DNA from: Ralstonia wenshanensis
GTDB taxonomy: Bacteria; Pseudomonadota; Gammaproteobacteria; Burkholderiales; Burkholderiaceae
Assembly (NCBI RefSeq): GCF_021173085.1
Contig: NZ_CP076412.1
Location: 1,116,001-1,180,000, forward strand
Direction of reading: 5' to 3'
Length of the DNA stretch: 64,000 nucleotides
Shown here: positions 18,410 through 26,962 of the stretch, one piece after another
Layout: each line of letters begins with the position of its first letter
How positions within the stretch are numbered: the first letter of the stretch is position 1
The notes under the pieces: generated by a model
Database searches by the model: none
What the model saw: only the letters and a program-made list of their open reading frames with translations
What the model was told of the DNA's origin: nothing
Program-made: the position numbers and the translations under genes

Positions 18410-19552
18410 TTAAAGGGTGCGGGCGATCAGCTCTTTCATGATCTCGTTGGTACCGCCGTAGATCTGCTGCACGCGAGAATCGGCCCACGCGCGGGCGATG
18501 GGGTATTCCCACATGTAGCCGTAGCCGCCGTGCAGTTGCACGCAGCGGTCCATCACCTTGAACTGCAGGTCGGTGGTCCAGTACTTGGCCATCGATGCGG
18601 TGGCGGCATCGAGCTTGCCGGCCAGCTTGAGCGCGATGCACTGGTCGACAAACACGCGGCCGATCTGGACTTCGGTTTTCAGTTCCGCCAGTGCGTGCCG
18701 TGCGGTCTGGAAATCGAGGATGGATTTGCCGAAGGCCTGGCGTTCGCGCACGTAGCGCAGGGTCCATTCAAGCGCGCCTTCGGCCGAAGCGATGGCGCCG
18801 ATGGCGATCTGCAGGCGCTCCCACGGCAGCTCCTGCATCAGGTAGGCAAAACCGCGATGCTCCTCGCCGAGCAGGTTGGCGGCCGGCACCCGCACGTTGT
18901 CGAAGAACAGCTCGGCGGTGTCCTGCGCTTTCATGCCGACCTTCTTCAGGCGCTTGCCCTTGCTGAAGCCCTCCATGCTCGTGTCGACCACGAAGAGGCT
19001 CGTGCCCTTGGCGCCGCCTTCCGGCGTGGTACGCGCCACGACGATCACCACATCTGCGTGCCAGCCGTTGGTGATGAAGATCTTCGAGCCGTTGAGCACG
19101 TAGTGGCTGCCGTCGCTGCTGCGCGTGGCGGTGGTGCGCACGCCTTGCAGGTCGGAGCCCGCGCCGGGTTCGGTCATGGCAATCGCGCCGATCATCTCTG
19201 CGCTCGCCAGCTTGGGCAGGTAGGACTGTTTCAGCGCCTCGCTGCCGTAGTGCAGCAGATACGGCGCGACGATTTCGGAGTGCAGGCCGAAGCCCAGGCC
19301 GGTGGCGCCTGCCCGCGCGATCTCTTCCATCAGGACCGTGCTGTAGCGGATGTCGGCACCTGCGCCGCCATACGCTTCGGGCATGCTGGCGCAGTGGTAG
19401 CCGGCCGCAGCAGCCTTCTCCCAGATGGCGCGATCGACGTAGCCCTGGTCTTCCCAGCGCTCGTGGTGGGGCAGGACTTCGGCCTCGATGAAGCGGCGGA
19501 CGGAGTCTCGGAAGGTGTCGTGTTCAGCGTCGAACAGCGTGCGGGCAATCAT
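18410..19552 (-). CDS. Acyl-CoA dehydrogenase
   Basis: 380 residues with the family signatures AMTEPGAGSDLQG and the C-terminal QLHGGYGYMWEYPIARAW. The catalytic Glu of short/medium-chain enzymes would fall in the YGGTNEIMKELIAR segment. It is the FAD-dependent first step of beta-oxidation and the first gene of the operon, 27 bases before the thiolase gene. Its start at 19552 faces a GlxA-type regulator 87 bases away, a plausible controller of the operon. Confidence 0.93.
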   Translation of the reverse strand: MIARTLFDAEHDTFRDSVRRFIEAEVLPHHERWEDQGYVDRAIWEKAAAAGYHCASMPEAYGGAGADIRYSTVLMEEIARAGATGLGFGLHSEIVAPYLLHYGSEALKQSYLPKLASAEMIGAIAMTEPGAGSDLQGVRTTATRSSDGSHYVLNGSKIFITNGWHADVVIVVARTTPEGGAKGTSLFVVDTSMEGFSKGKRLKKVGMKAQDTAELFFDNVRVPAANLLGEEHRGFAYLMQELPWERLQIAIGAIASAEGALEWTLRYVRERQAFGKSILDFQTARHALAELKTEVQIGRVFVDQCIALKLAGKLDAATASMAKYWTTDLQFKVMDRCVQLHGGYGYMWEYPIARAWADSRVQQIYGGTNEIMKELIARTL

Positions 19553-19639
19553 GGCGGCTCAGGATCGGTGGCAGAGGGGTTGCCGTATTTCAACAAGGCC
19601 GCGACAATTCCGGTTGATCGGAATCGCCACTTTATTGAC

Positions 19640-20659
19640 ATGAAGCGCCAGCCGAAAGCAGCCTCCAAACGCCACGGTGTGCACGCGCGGGCGCGCATCG
19701 CCATCCTGCTGCCGCCTCGCTTGTTTGCCGGTTACGTGTTTCTCACTCAAGAGATGCTGCTCATTGCCGGCACCATGCAGGCGCGCAGCGTGGATGTGAT
19801 GGGCAGCCGGCTTTTCGACATCGATCTGCTGTCCACCGACGGTGGCGCCGTATCGAGCTTTGGTGATATGCCCGTGCCCGCCACCGCCGCGTTGATCGAG
19901 GCGGCCTACGACGTCGTGATCGTGCCCGCGCAGTTCGCCCCGGAGGCGGCATTGGATGCGGAAGAGGCGCGTATCGCCGATTGGCTGCGCAGGCGCTATG
20001 AGGCTGGCGCCCTGGTCGTTGGCATGAACGCGGCGCCGCTGTTCGCCAAGGCGGGGCTGCTTGATGGCTGCCGGGCGACGGGGCTGGCGAGCGAGCGCGC
20101 CTGGTTTGCCCGGCATTTTCCCGGCGTGCGTTACACGCCGGATCAGCCACTTGCGGTGGATGGACGGATCATCACCGTCAGCGGTATCAACCCCGCCGTG
20201 GACGCTTGCGCGTACGTCATCGATCACTGCTGCGGGGCGGGTGCATCGCGGCGGATGCTGCGCACGGCGCTCACGCAATCGCTGCCGTCATACGAACACA
20301 TGGCCGTGTGGACCGCGCAGTTCAAGCGCCACGGCGATGCGGCCATCCTGGCCATCCAGGACATCGTGGAGCGGGAACTGGCAGCGCCCCCAGCACTTGC
20401 AGAACTGGCCGCCCAGGCAGCGATGAGCGAGCGGACCTTGACGCGCCGTTTTGCCGCCGCCACCGGCAGCAACCTGAGGCGTTACGTGGCGGCGCTCCGT
20501 GGGGAGCTCGCGGCGTTTTTGCTGCGCACCGGCCGCCAGCCGCTCGATCACATTGCCGATGAATGCGGCTACGGCAGCGTCAGCGCACTGAGCCGCGCGT
20601 TCTCCGCTGGCCACGGCTGCAGCCCCTTGCAATACCGGGCGCAGCACCGCACCCACTGA
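19640..20659 (+). CDS. GlxA-family transcriptional regulator (DJ-1/PfpI plus AraC HTH)
   Basis: 339 residues from the ATG at 19640. A longer open frame upstream is antisense to the acyl-CoA dehydrogenase gene and is not real. The N-terminal two thirds is a DJ-1/PfpI (class I glutamine amidotransferase-like) domain beginning ARIAILLPPRLFAGYVF. The C-terminal AraC-type double HTH contains LAELAAQAAMSERTLTRRF and IADECGYGSVSALSRAF. Such regulators often sense amino-acid or quaternary-amine derived ligands. It is divergent from the beta-oxidation operon, which is its most likely target. Confidence 0.88.
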   Translation: MKRQPKAASKRHGVHARARIAILLPPRLFAGYVFLTQEMLLIAGTMQARSVDVMGSRLFDIDLLSTDGGAVSSFGDMPVPATAALIEAAYDVVIVPAQFAPEAALDAEEARIADWLRRRYEAGALVVGMNAAPLFAKAGLLDGCRATGLASERAWFARHFPGVRYTPDQPLAVDGRIITVSGINPAVDACAYVIDHCCGAGASRRMLRTALTQSLPSYEHMAVWTAQFKRHGDAAILAIQDIVERELAAPPALAELAAQAAMSERTLTRRFAAATGSNLRRYVAALRGELAAFLLRTGRQPLDHIADECGYGSVSALSRAFSAGHGCSPLQYRAQHRTH

Positions 20660-20663
20660 AGTT

Positions 20664-20798
20664 TCACGGACGCAGCAGATCGAAGCCGGCCAGCAGTACC
20701 ACACCCGACAGCGCGGTCAGCGGCAACGAATGTTGGCCAAAGTACAGCAACGCGGCGGCCAGCCAACTGGCCGCGAAGAATGCGCTCATGCGGTTCAT
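20664..20798 (-). pseudogene. Small hydrophobic membrane ORF broken by a 1-base frameshift
   Basis: An ATG at 20798 sits four bases after an AGGTGA ribosome-binding site and opens with MNRMSAFFAASWL. Near 20760 the reading frame changes. The other frame continues with a hydrophobic tail (AALLYFGQHSLPLTAL, then SGVVLLAGFDLLRP) to a TGA at 20664. One additional base would join them into a 44-residue protein with one or two membrane segments. As read, the ATG frame ends after 26 codons. I do not recognise a family. Either a recent frameshift, a sequencing error, or coincidence. Confidence 0.4.
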
Positions 20799-20845
20799 GA
20801 TTTCACCTGATCGTTGTTGGGTCTGGAGCGACGCGGCCGGCATAT

Positions 20846-21238
20846 TTACGCGTGCTGATAGCGGTATTCCTGCGTCTTGCCGCCGTAGCCGTAAGCTGCG
20901 GCGCGAACGTCCTGCACATAGATATAGCTCTCTTCGTGCAGATTGCCGAGTAGCTCAGCAAACGCCGCGAACGCCTCGGCGATGTACTGCGCCTTCTCCG
21001 CCTTGGTATTCGTTTCGTCCGTTACCTTGATGTCGAAATAGACGCTGTTCTTACCTTGCGCGGCCAGCGTCTGCCCGCCGACGATCCAGTCTTCCGGGTC
21101 GACATAGTCGATGGCAATGGCCGTGACCTTCGGGTCCTTGCCCAGGATGCGGGAGGTAAGGTCCAGCAAGGTGCTGGCGATCTTCTGCGTCATTTCTGCA
21201 GAACGTTTGGCGCTGACTTTGACGTTGAGAATAGGCAT
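20846..21238 (-). CDS. Tautomerase-superfamily protein
   Basis: 130 residues. After the initiator Met comes Pro (M-P-I-L-N), the catalytic N-terminal proline of the 4-oxalocrotonate tautomerase superfamily. It is about twice the length of a 4-OT monomer, as in the larger tautomerase_2/MIF-like groups. Probably a cytosolic isomerase or hydrolase of small aromatic-derived acids; substrate unknown. It follows the marR gene by 55 bases and is probably controlled by it. Confidence 0.75.
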   Translation of the reverse strand: MPILNVKVSAKRSAEMTQKIASTLLDLTSRILGKDPKVTAIAIDYVDPEDWIVGGQTLAAQGKNSVYFDIKVTDETNTKAEKAQYIAEAFAAFAELLGNLHEESYIYVQDVRAAAYGYGGKTQEYRYQHA

Positions 21239-21256
21239 GATGGTTTCTCCTGTTAG

Positions 21257-21270
21257 TTAGCAATGCAACT
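21257..21270 (-). promoter_or_regulatory. Putative MarR binding site, copy 1 (before tautomerase gene)
   Basis: TTAGCAATGCAACT (plus-strand reading) is shared in 12 of 14 positions with a second site upstream of marR at 21738. It lies 18 bases upstream of the tautomerase start. Confidence 0.4.
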
Positions 21271-21293
21271 ACTTGGTCAAAAAAAATGGACGC

Positions 21294-21710
21294 TTATGTC
21301 AGGGTGGAGCGCACACCGCGGATCTTCGTCACCGTATCGGTGAATTCGGTACTGCCCAGCACGCGCTTCAACCTTGCGGTCACGGCGCCGCTTGCCTCGT
21401 TCAACGCGGCGCCGATCTTGACCGCTTCCCGCGTCGGGAAGATGGCGGTCTCGCGGCCGTCGGCTTCCGTTTTGCGGCGTTCGATCAAGCCCTTGGCCTC
21501 CAGTCCATCTAGCGCGCGCGTTGCCGTGGGGCGCGTGACCGACATCGCTTCCGACAACTCGCTTTGCAGCATGCCCGGGCGATCGACGATCGCACGGAGC
21601 ATGAAGCCTTGCGGCGGCGTGAGATCGAACGGCGCAAAGGCGTCTGCCCAGACTCGGTCGAGCTTGCGGGCCAGGGCGGTGGTGTTGAAGTAGAGGCAGT
21701 GGTCGAACAT
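21294..21710 (-). CDS. MarR-family transcriptional regulator
   Basis: 138 residues. The winged-helix region reads LTPPQGFMLRAIVDRPGMLQ, then SELSEAMSVTRPTATRALDGLEAKGLIERR, with a wing containing DGRET. A small dimeric repressor that usually responds to phenolic or oxidising ligands. It is upstream of, and probably co-regulated with, the tautomerase gene. No clear ribosome-binding site precedes the ATG at 21710, but the domain begins directly after it. Confidence 0.88.
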   Translation of the reverse strand: MFDHCLYFNTTALARKLDRVWADAFAPFDLTPPQGFMLRAIVDRPGMLQSELSEAMSVTRPTATRALDGLEAKGLIERRKTEADGRETAIFPTREAVKIGAALNEASGAVTARLKRVLGSTEFTDTVTKIRGVRSTLT

Positions 21711-21737
21711 GGTGAGGTGGATGGTAGGGGATGATGG

Positions 21738-21751
21738 TTAGATATGCAACT
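21738..21751 (-). promoter_or_regulatory. Putative MarR binding site, copy 2 (before marR)
   Basis: TTAGATATGCAACT on the plus strand, about 28 bases upstream of marR. The shared TTAGnnATGCAACT core with the site at 21257 suggests autoregulation and co-regulation. Confidence 0.4.
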
Positions 21752-21782
21752 TGTTTTTTTGTGTGTTGGTGGTCCACCTCTG

Positions 21783-21977
21783 TTTCGTTCCCTGCCGGGA
21801 CCGACTCACTTTTCTTTGTCTTGCCAAAGAAAAGTAGGCAAAAGAAAGGCGCGCCCGAGATGGCGACCCCCTCCTTGAATTTGTGTCGCGGGAAGGGAGG
21901 GGAGGCAAACTCGCTGCGCTCAGACAGGCCTCCCCTCTTTATCCTTCCCGCAACAAAAATCCAAGGCGCCATCAAGG
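21783..21977 (+). repeat. Intergenic repeat element, arm A of a large inverted pair
   Basis: About 195 bases that reappear as reverse complement at 22071-22267. Shared blocks include CTCGCTGCGCTCAGACA, GCGCGCCCGAGATGGCGACC and a CTTTGTCTTGCCAAAGAAA-like hairpin (CTTTCTTTGG... in arm B). The centre is itself palindromic (CTCGCTGCGCTC). It is non-coding; small open frames through it are fortuitous. It resembles dispersed intergenic elements of Ralstonia-group genomes. Confidence 0.75.
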
Positions 21978-22070
21978 GCCTAACGTCAAAAGAAAAAGGC
22001 TAACCCGTCGTGAGGTTGGCCTTGTCGTTTGGGCCTGCGCTTAGATGGTTTGGCCTTTGACTTCCCCTGC

Positions 22071-22267
22071 CCTAGATGGCGCCTTGAATTTCTGTAAGCG
22101 GGCGGAAAAAGGAAGGAGGCTTGTCTGAGCGCAGCGAGTTTGCCTCCTTCCCCGCACGGTTACAGAAATTCAAGGAATGGGTCGCCATCTCGGGCGCGCA
22201 TTTCTTTGCTTACTTTCTTTGGGCAAGACCAAAGAAAGTGAGTCAGCCCCGGCAGGGGATGAAACAA
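22071..22267 (-). repeat. Intergenic repeat element, arm B of a large inverted pair
   Basis: Reverse-complement counterpart of the element at 21783-21977, separated by about 93 bases. Arm B also has internal complementarity (TTGAATTTCTGTAA at its start and TTACAGAAATTCAA later). The pair can form a very long cruciform or an RNA duplex between marR and the TonB receptor gene, and may end both transcripts. Confidence 0.75.
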
Positions 22268-22309
22268 GGGGCGTACCAACAACACCAAACAAAAGCAAAA
22301 ACAGAAAAA

Positions 22310-24496
22310 TCAAAAATAAACCGTAGCACTAGCCCTAAACGTCCGAGGCGCCCCCTGCACCAGAATGAACCCCCAGCTCGGCAACCAGTACTTCTCATTC
22401 GTCAGGTTGTCGACGTTGAACCGCAGCGTCACCGGCTTGCCGCCCATCTTGGTCGAATACCGTGCCCCCACATCAAACGTGTGATATCCCGGCACGATGT
22501 TGCTGTTGTTTGCTTCCAGCGCCGAGTTGCCAACGTATTGGCCGCCCGCCGACAACACGAGCCCCGGCACCGGCGGCACCGCATATTCCACATAGGCCGT
22601 CGCCTTGAAGCGCGGCGACCCGTAGGCGCGCTTGCCCAGCACGGACGCATCGGACTCCGTGTTCTCTGAGTTCATGAACAGCACCCCGCCCAGCAGCGTC
22701 CAGTCACGCGCGAGCTTGCCGCGTGCACTCAACTCCAGCCCGCGATAGCGCGTCATGCCGCCTTGCGTATAGACGTTATCCGGCCGCAAATACGCCAGCC
22801 CGCGCTGCACCTGGAACAGCGCCGCGCCGAATGTCCAGTCGTGGAGCTCAGCCTTGGCGCCCACCTCAATCTGCTTGCTCTTGAGCGGCCCGAATACCGT
22901 GCCCGCGTTGAGTGCCGTGATGGGTGCGGTGGCGCCGGCCTCCAGCGATTCCACGTAGCTCGTGTACAGCGTCACCGGCTGCACGGGTTTGAACATCACC
23001 GCCAGCGTGGGCGTGATCGGCTCGCGAGTGTATTTGGCGGAGGTGCTGCCGTCGGCGTGGTAGCCGGTCTGGTTGAAACGCGTATAGCGCAACCCGCCAA
23101 GCACCGACCAGTGCTCGTTGAACTTGGCCGTATCGCTGGCGAAGATGGCGGTCTGATCGATCCTGGATGTGCGAGCCAGACCGTCGGACGCAGGCACCCG
23201 CATTGGTGTCGCCCCGGACGACACGAACGCCGACGTGTCGTACAAGTTGCCCGTGCCGAGCAGCGTGGAAGCAAAGCCGCCCGTGGCTTGCGTGAGACTC
23301 TGCCACGAGGTGCCGAAGACGAGTTCATGCTCGATCGAACCCGTGCGCACCTTGCCGTTGGCCATCACCTGCGCCTGGCTGTACTGGTAGCGCTGGTACG
23401 AGCTGTACTGCAGCTCGCTGAAGTTGCCTGCGTTGTCCGTCAGCTGGATCGCGCTGTCGGCGTTGCCGCGGTTTTGCTGCGTGTAGCGATAGGCGGCGCG
23501 CACGTTCCAGTCGGGCGTGGCGGCCCAGTTCAGTTCGGTGCCGACGGATTTGATCTCGGTCTCGTAATACGAGCCTGGTGATGACACACGCTGGCTGCCG
23601 TCAATGGCGCGCGGCGTGCGCACGAACTCCGTCACCGGCACACCAAAATCCTGGCCGGGGATGATGCCGTAGTACGCACCCTGCACGTTGCGTTGCATGC
23701 ACAGGCCGTCGAACGACCACTGCAGATCTGGCGTGATGCGCGCATCCAGCGCCAACGATGCGGAGTCGCGCTTGATATGGCCGCCGTCGACGAAGGTGTC
23801 GCCTTCCTCGTGCACCACACCCAGGCGCGCGCCCAGGGCCTTGGTCGGGCCGAAGCGCCCGCCCACATCGACCGATTCCTTGAGCGTGCCGCCGCTGGTA
23901 AAGCCGAACGTGGCGCTGCCGCCAAAGGTGTTGGTCGGGCGCTTGGTCACGAAGTTGGCGATGCCGCCGGGCGTGCCGAAGCCATACATGAAGCCCGACA
24001 GGCCCTTGAGCAGTTCCACACGCTCGAAGTGTTCGAGCGGCATATCGCTGCCCCAGTTGGGCACGGCCAGGCCGTCGACCTTGTAGCCCTCCAGTAAGTC
24101 GAGCTGCAGGCCGCGGATGGTGATGTTCGACGCCTCGCCGATGTAGCCGTCGTTGTTGGCGGTGACCGCCGGATCGCCTTTGAACACCTCGCCGATGGTC
24201 TGTGCCTGACGGTTCTGGATCAGCTCCTGCGTGGCAACGTTGATGGTGAACGGCGTGTCGAGCACAGCCTTGTCGCCCAGTGCGCCGGTGCTGGCCTGCT
24301 TTGCGCCATAGGCAGCAGGTTTGCCGGCAGTGACTTGCGTGGCGGGCAGGTCGACCTGCGTGGTGGTCTGCTGCGCGTACGCCGATGCGCCTGCACCCAT
24401 GGCGACGAATGCCAGCGCGAGCCGCCGCGCCAGCGGCGTTGGGCGAAGGCGGTTGATGGAACGACGTGAAGCGGGTGGTAATGCAACGGCTCGCAT
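22310..24496 (-). CDS. TonB-dependent siderophore receptor
   Basis: 728 residues from the ATG at 24496, which follows GGGGAG; another ATG seven codons earlier has a poorer site. A signal peptide ends around A-Y-A-Q, followed by a plug domain (FKGDPAVTANNDGYIGEASN, and GFMYGFGTPGGIANFVTKRP) and a beta-barrel ending in aromatic Phe (TVYF), typical of outer-membrane proteins. It imports a ferric siderophore with energy from TonB. It is the last gene of a Fur-box operon with a PepSY reductase-like protein. Siderophore identity cannot be told; the family is FhuE/FoxA/FecA-like. Confidence 0.92.
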   Translation of the reverse strand: MRAVALPPASRRSINRLRPTPLARRLALAFVAMGAGASAYAQQTTTQVDLPATQVTAGKPAAYGAKQASTGALGDKAVLDTPFTINVATQELIQNRQAQTIGEVFKGDPAVTANNDGYIGEASNITIRGLQLDLLEGYKVDGLAVPNWGSDMPLEHFERVELLKGLSGFMYGFGTPGGIANFVTKRPTNTFGGSATFGFTSGGTLKESVDVGGRFGPTKALGARLGVVHEEGDTFVDGGHIKRDSASLALDARITPDLQWSFDGLCMQRNVQGAYYGIIPGQDFGVPVTEFVRTPRAIDGSQRVSSPGSYYETEIKSVGTELNWAATPDWNVRAAYRYTQQNRGNADSAIQLTDNAGNFSELQYSSYQRYQYSQAQVMANGKVRTGSIEHELVFGTSWQSLTQATGGFASTLLGTGNLYDTSAFVSSGATPMRVPASDGLARTSRIDQTAIFASDTAKFNEHWSVLGGLRYTRFNQTGYHADGSTSAKYTREPITPTLAVMFKPVQPVTLYTSYVESLEAGATAPITALNAGTVFGPLKSKQIEVGAKAELHDWTFGAALFQVQRGLAYLRPDNVYTQGGMTRYRGLELSARGKLARDWTLLGGVLFMNSENTESDASVLGKRAYGSPRFKATAYVEYAVPPVPGLVLSAGGQYVGNSALEANNSNIVPGYHTFDVGARYSTKMGGKPVTLRFNVDNLTNEKYWLPSWGFILVQGAPRTFRASATVYF

Positions 24497-24615
24497 GATC
24501 AAGCTCCCCTGGATCAATGTTGTGGACAGGCGTGCGCAGTCCCGCGCGAGCCGACGTGCGGCATGCGCGGAGTTCTGTGCGGGTGTTGTGGTTTCTTGGT
24601 GCGGAGCGTGTGGAG

Positions 24616-26238
24616 CTATGGCTCTCTGGCGCCGCTCGGACGCAGGTCATTGCCGACGCGCGCTTCACGCACCGGTGTGGCCCAGACAGAATCAGGCGCA
24701 CCGTGGCGCGCCCGGCGCAGCGTCGCACGCGCAAGGCCGACAAAGCCGCACGCAAGCGCCAGTGCACCCAGGTCGAAACCGGCCACCATCCAATCGCCAC
24801 GCGCCATCGTGCGCAGCAGGTGGTCGCCGGTCACGGCGGCGTTGGTGACGGGCGCAAGCACAGCGGCGATGGCGGCGGCGCTCAGCAGTTCGACGGCGCC
24901 GCGTGCAGGCGGTCGCAGCATCGCCCACGCAATCGCCGCGAAGAACACGGTGTAGTACGTCACGCCCGCCGAACGCTCCGGCCACAGCAGCGCCACCGGG
25001 AATGTCGCCATTACGCCGACGCAGCATCCGATGCACACGCCCACCGTGGCGCGGGCCAGCAGTTGATGCAGGCGCGGTTGCTCTGCCTTGCGCTGCTTGC
25101 GGCGCGATTCGATCCACAGCAGGTTGCCCGAGTAGAAGACAAAGGCCCCCGCCAGCCCCATCACGAGATACGCGAGACGCAGCGCGATGTCGCCGTATGT
25201 GCCGAAGTGCAGGCCGTAGACGAGGCTGTAGATGGCGTGGTTGGTGTCGCGCGCATCGGGTGTCTGGTTGCCGATGAGCTTGCCGCTGTTGGGTTGGTTG
25301 GCCGCTGCGTGAATCGCCACGGAGCCGTAGTCGCCGACCGCTCGGGTGCTGCTGCCGCGTAGCTCCGCCACGGCATTCGCATCGCCAATGTGCTGGTAGT
25401 GAATCGACTTGATGGTGAAGTTCGGGTCGGTCAACTCGCGTGCACGGTCCAGCAGTTGCTCGGCTGGCAGCATCGGCGCTGCGCGGTTGGCCGTAACCAC
25501 CGTGCCCGCCGCCGTGGTTACACGCGGCACCGCGTCGAACAGCTTGCCGTTGAGCGCCACCGTGTTGAACACGGTCATCAGCACGATGCTCAGACACAGC
25601 ACCGGCGCTGTGATCGCGAAGATGAGGTGGAAGGGCAGGCTGAACAGTCCGAGCACGTTGTGCATGTCCATCCAGAAGCGCTTGAGATTGCGCCCTGGGC
25701 GCACGGCCAGCAGATCCTTCTTCAGGCGCGGCAGGTGCAGCAGCACGCCTGAGATGAGCGCCACACCGTAGAGCACCGAGATCACGCCCATGAAGTACAT
25801 GCCCGGCGCGTCCAGACCCAGCGAGTAGTGCAGCCGGTTCAGGAAATTGGCCAGCTCGCCCCTCGATGGCTCGATCGACAGGTCTTTCGGCGAGGTCTTG
25901 CCAGCCGCCAGCCCACTGCCGGTCGTCATCTGCCAATCGCCTTTGCTGGTCTGCCAATACGCGGAGAACTCCGGTTCGCCCTCGTTCGGGAAGATGACGT
26001 ACGCGCTGGCCGCAGCGGCCGGATGCGTGCGGACCAGCGCGTTTACGAAGTGGTCGATATCGGCAGGGGTGGTGGCGACGGCCGCATGGCTGGCGCGCAG
26101 CGGGTTCTGCCACGCATGCAGTTCTTCATGGAACACGGTGAGCGCCCCCGCAAAGAACGCGATGAATAGCGCCCAACCCGCTATCAGGCCCACCCAGGTA
26201 TGCAGCGTCTGATACAGACGCAAGGTCGTCGATTTCAT
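24616..26238 (-). CDS. PepSY-domain inner-membrane protein, probable ferric-siderophore reductase/release factor
   Basis: 540 residues with an N-terminal transmembrane helix (WVGLIAGWALFIAFFAGALTV), a periplasmic PepSY-type region, further helices around 190-220, 335-365 and several near the C-terminus (GVCIGCCVGVMATFPVALLW onward). Such PepSY_TM proteins neighbour siderophore receptors and are thought to reduce iron or help release it in the periplasm. It lies between DUF3649 and the receptor gene and is transcribed with them. Confidence 0.85.
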   Translation of the reverse strand: MKSTTLRLYQTLHTWVGLIAGWALFIAFFAGALTVFHEELHAWQNPLRASHAAVATTPADIDHFVNALVRTHPAAAASAYVIFPNEGEPEFSAYWQTSKGDWQMTTGSGLAAGKTSPKDLSIEPSRGELANFLNRLHYSLGLDAPGMYFMGVISVLYGVALISGVLLHLPRLKKDLLAVRPGRNLKRFWMDMHNVLGLFSLPFHLIFAITAPVLCLSIVLMTVFNTVALNGKLFDAVPRVTTAAGTVVTANRAAPMLPAEQLLDRARELTDPNFTIKSIHYQHIGDANAVAELRGSSTRAVGDYGSVAIHAAANQPNSGKLIGNQTPDARDTNHAIYSLVYGLHFGTYGDIALRLAYLVMGLAGAFVFYSGNLLWIESRRKQRKAEQPRLHQLLARATVGVCIGCCVGVMATFPVALLWPERSAGVTYYTVFFAAIAWAMLRPPARGAVELLSAAAIAAVLAPVTNAAVTGDHLLRTMARGDWMVAGFDLGALALACGFVGLARATLRRARHGAPDSVWATPVREARVGNDLRPSGAREP

Positions 26239-26245
26239 GGCGAGG

Positions 26246-26512
26246 TCAGGTCACCATCAGGCGCGGTAGCCAGAGCACGCCGAACGAAACCGCGTTGGCG
26301 GCCGCCAGCACGCTCCACGCGCGGGCGCTGGTTGAAAACAACACGCTCACGCCGATGATCACCGCCCACAGCGGCAGGCACGCGAGCAGCGCGCCGATGA
26401 CGCCGCTTTCCCAGCCGCCCGGCAGCCACAGAATCGACAGCGTGCACAGCGCGACCGACAGCGGTAGCCCCAGAACGGTACCGGCCAGCCACTTGGTGCC
26501 CATGCCGTTCAT
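26246..26512 (-). CDS. DUF3649-type small inner-membrane protein of iron operon
   Basis: 88 residues with three hydrophobic segments (GTVLGLPLSVALCTLSILWL, VIGALLACLPLWAVIIGVSVLF, WSVLAAANAVSFGVLWL). Its ATG overlaps the stop of the preceding gene (ATGA). It is recognised mainly by context: DUF3649 and DUF3325 proteins are regular companions of PepSY proteins in iron-uptake operons. No biochemical role is known to me. Confidence 0.7.
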   Translation of the reverse strand: MNGMGTKWLAGTVLGLPLSVALCTLSILWLPGGWESGVIGALLACLPLWAVIIGVSVLFSTSARAWSVLAAANAVSFGVLWLPRLMVT

Positions 26513-26793
26513 GACCGCGCCTCAACGCCTGCACGCCGTAGCTGCATCCACGCACCCACCATGGGCCACAGCGACAACGCACCCGTGACCACCAGCACCA
26601 CCGCGATAACAGCCCCCGCCCAGCCGAGCACGTCGTTCCACAGCACCACGGCGATGACCGACAACGCAACGGCAACGCTACACAGGACGCGCCTGCGCAG
26701 GCGCGAAGCGGGCGCGAGCAACACCTGGTTGGGCGCGGCCGCATACAGGCAGCCCGCCGCCAGCAGCCCGAGCAGGAGGGCAATACCGTGCAT
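26509..26793 (-). CDS. DUF3325-type small inner-membrane protein, first gene of iron operon
   Basis: 94 residues from the ATG at 26793, with three hydrophobic segments (IALLLGLLAAGCLYAAA, VLCSVAVALSVIAVVLW, AVIAVVLVVTGALSLWPMV). An open frame extends upstream through the Fur box region and is rejected as coding. It is the promoter-proximal gene of DUF3325-DUF3649-PepSY-receptor and lies 30 bases after the Fur box, so it should be iron-repressed. Function unknown. Confidence 0.72.
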   Translation of the reverse strand: MHGIALLLGLLAAGCLYAAAPNQVLLAPASRLRRRVLCSVAVALSVIAVVLWNDVLGWAGAVIAVVLVVTGALSLWPMVGAWMQLRRAGVEARS

Positions 26794-26822
26794 GGCAGTG
26801 TTCAATTTATTTTGAGAACACA

Positions 26823-26843
26823 AATGATAATGATTCGTATTAA
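26823..26843 (-). promoter_or_regulatory. Fur box controlling the iron-uptake operon
   Basis: The segment containing AATGATAATGATTCGTATTA matches the Fur consensus GATAATGATAATCATTATC at most positions of two 6-1-6 units. It is AT-rich against a GC-rich background and lies 30 bases before the first gene of the operon. Confidence 0.8.
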
Positions 26844-26962
26844 ATTTAACAAGCCAGCCTTGTTCGCGCGTTGCGGTTGGGGGAATTGACGTACTGCGGA
26901 AAGGAGATGTTGGCCATGCCGCGCCCGCACCAAGGTGGCGGGCACGGCAGGCGAGAAAGGGG

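Noticed and set aside
18530-19639. Upstream extension of the GlxA-type gene
   Set aside because: Runs antisense through the acyl-CoA dehydrogenase gene; the DJ-1 domain begins after the ATG at 19640.
22121-22669. 182-codon frame through repeat arm B into the receptor gene
   Set aside because: It begins in the repeat (SERSEFA-type product) and ends antisense to the receptor; such frames arise from the repeat.
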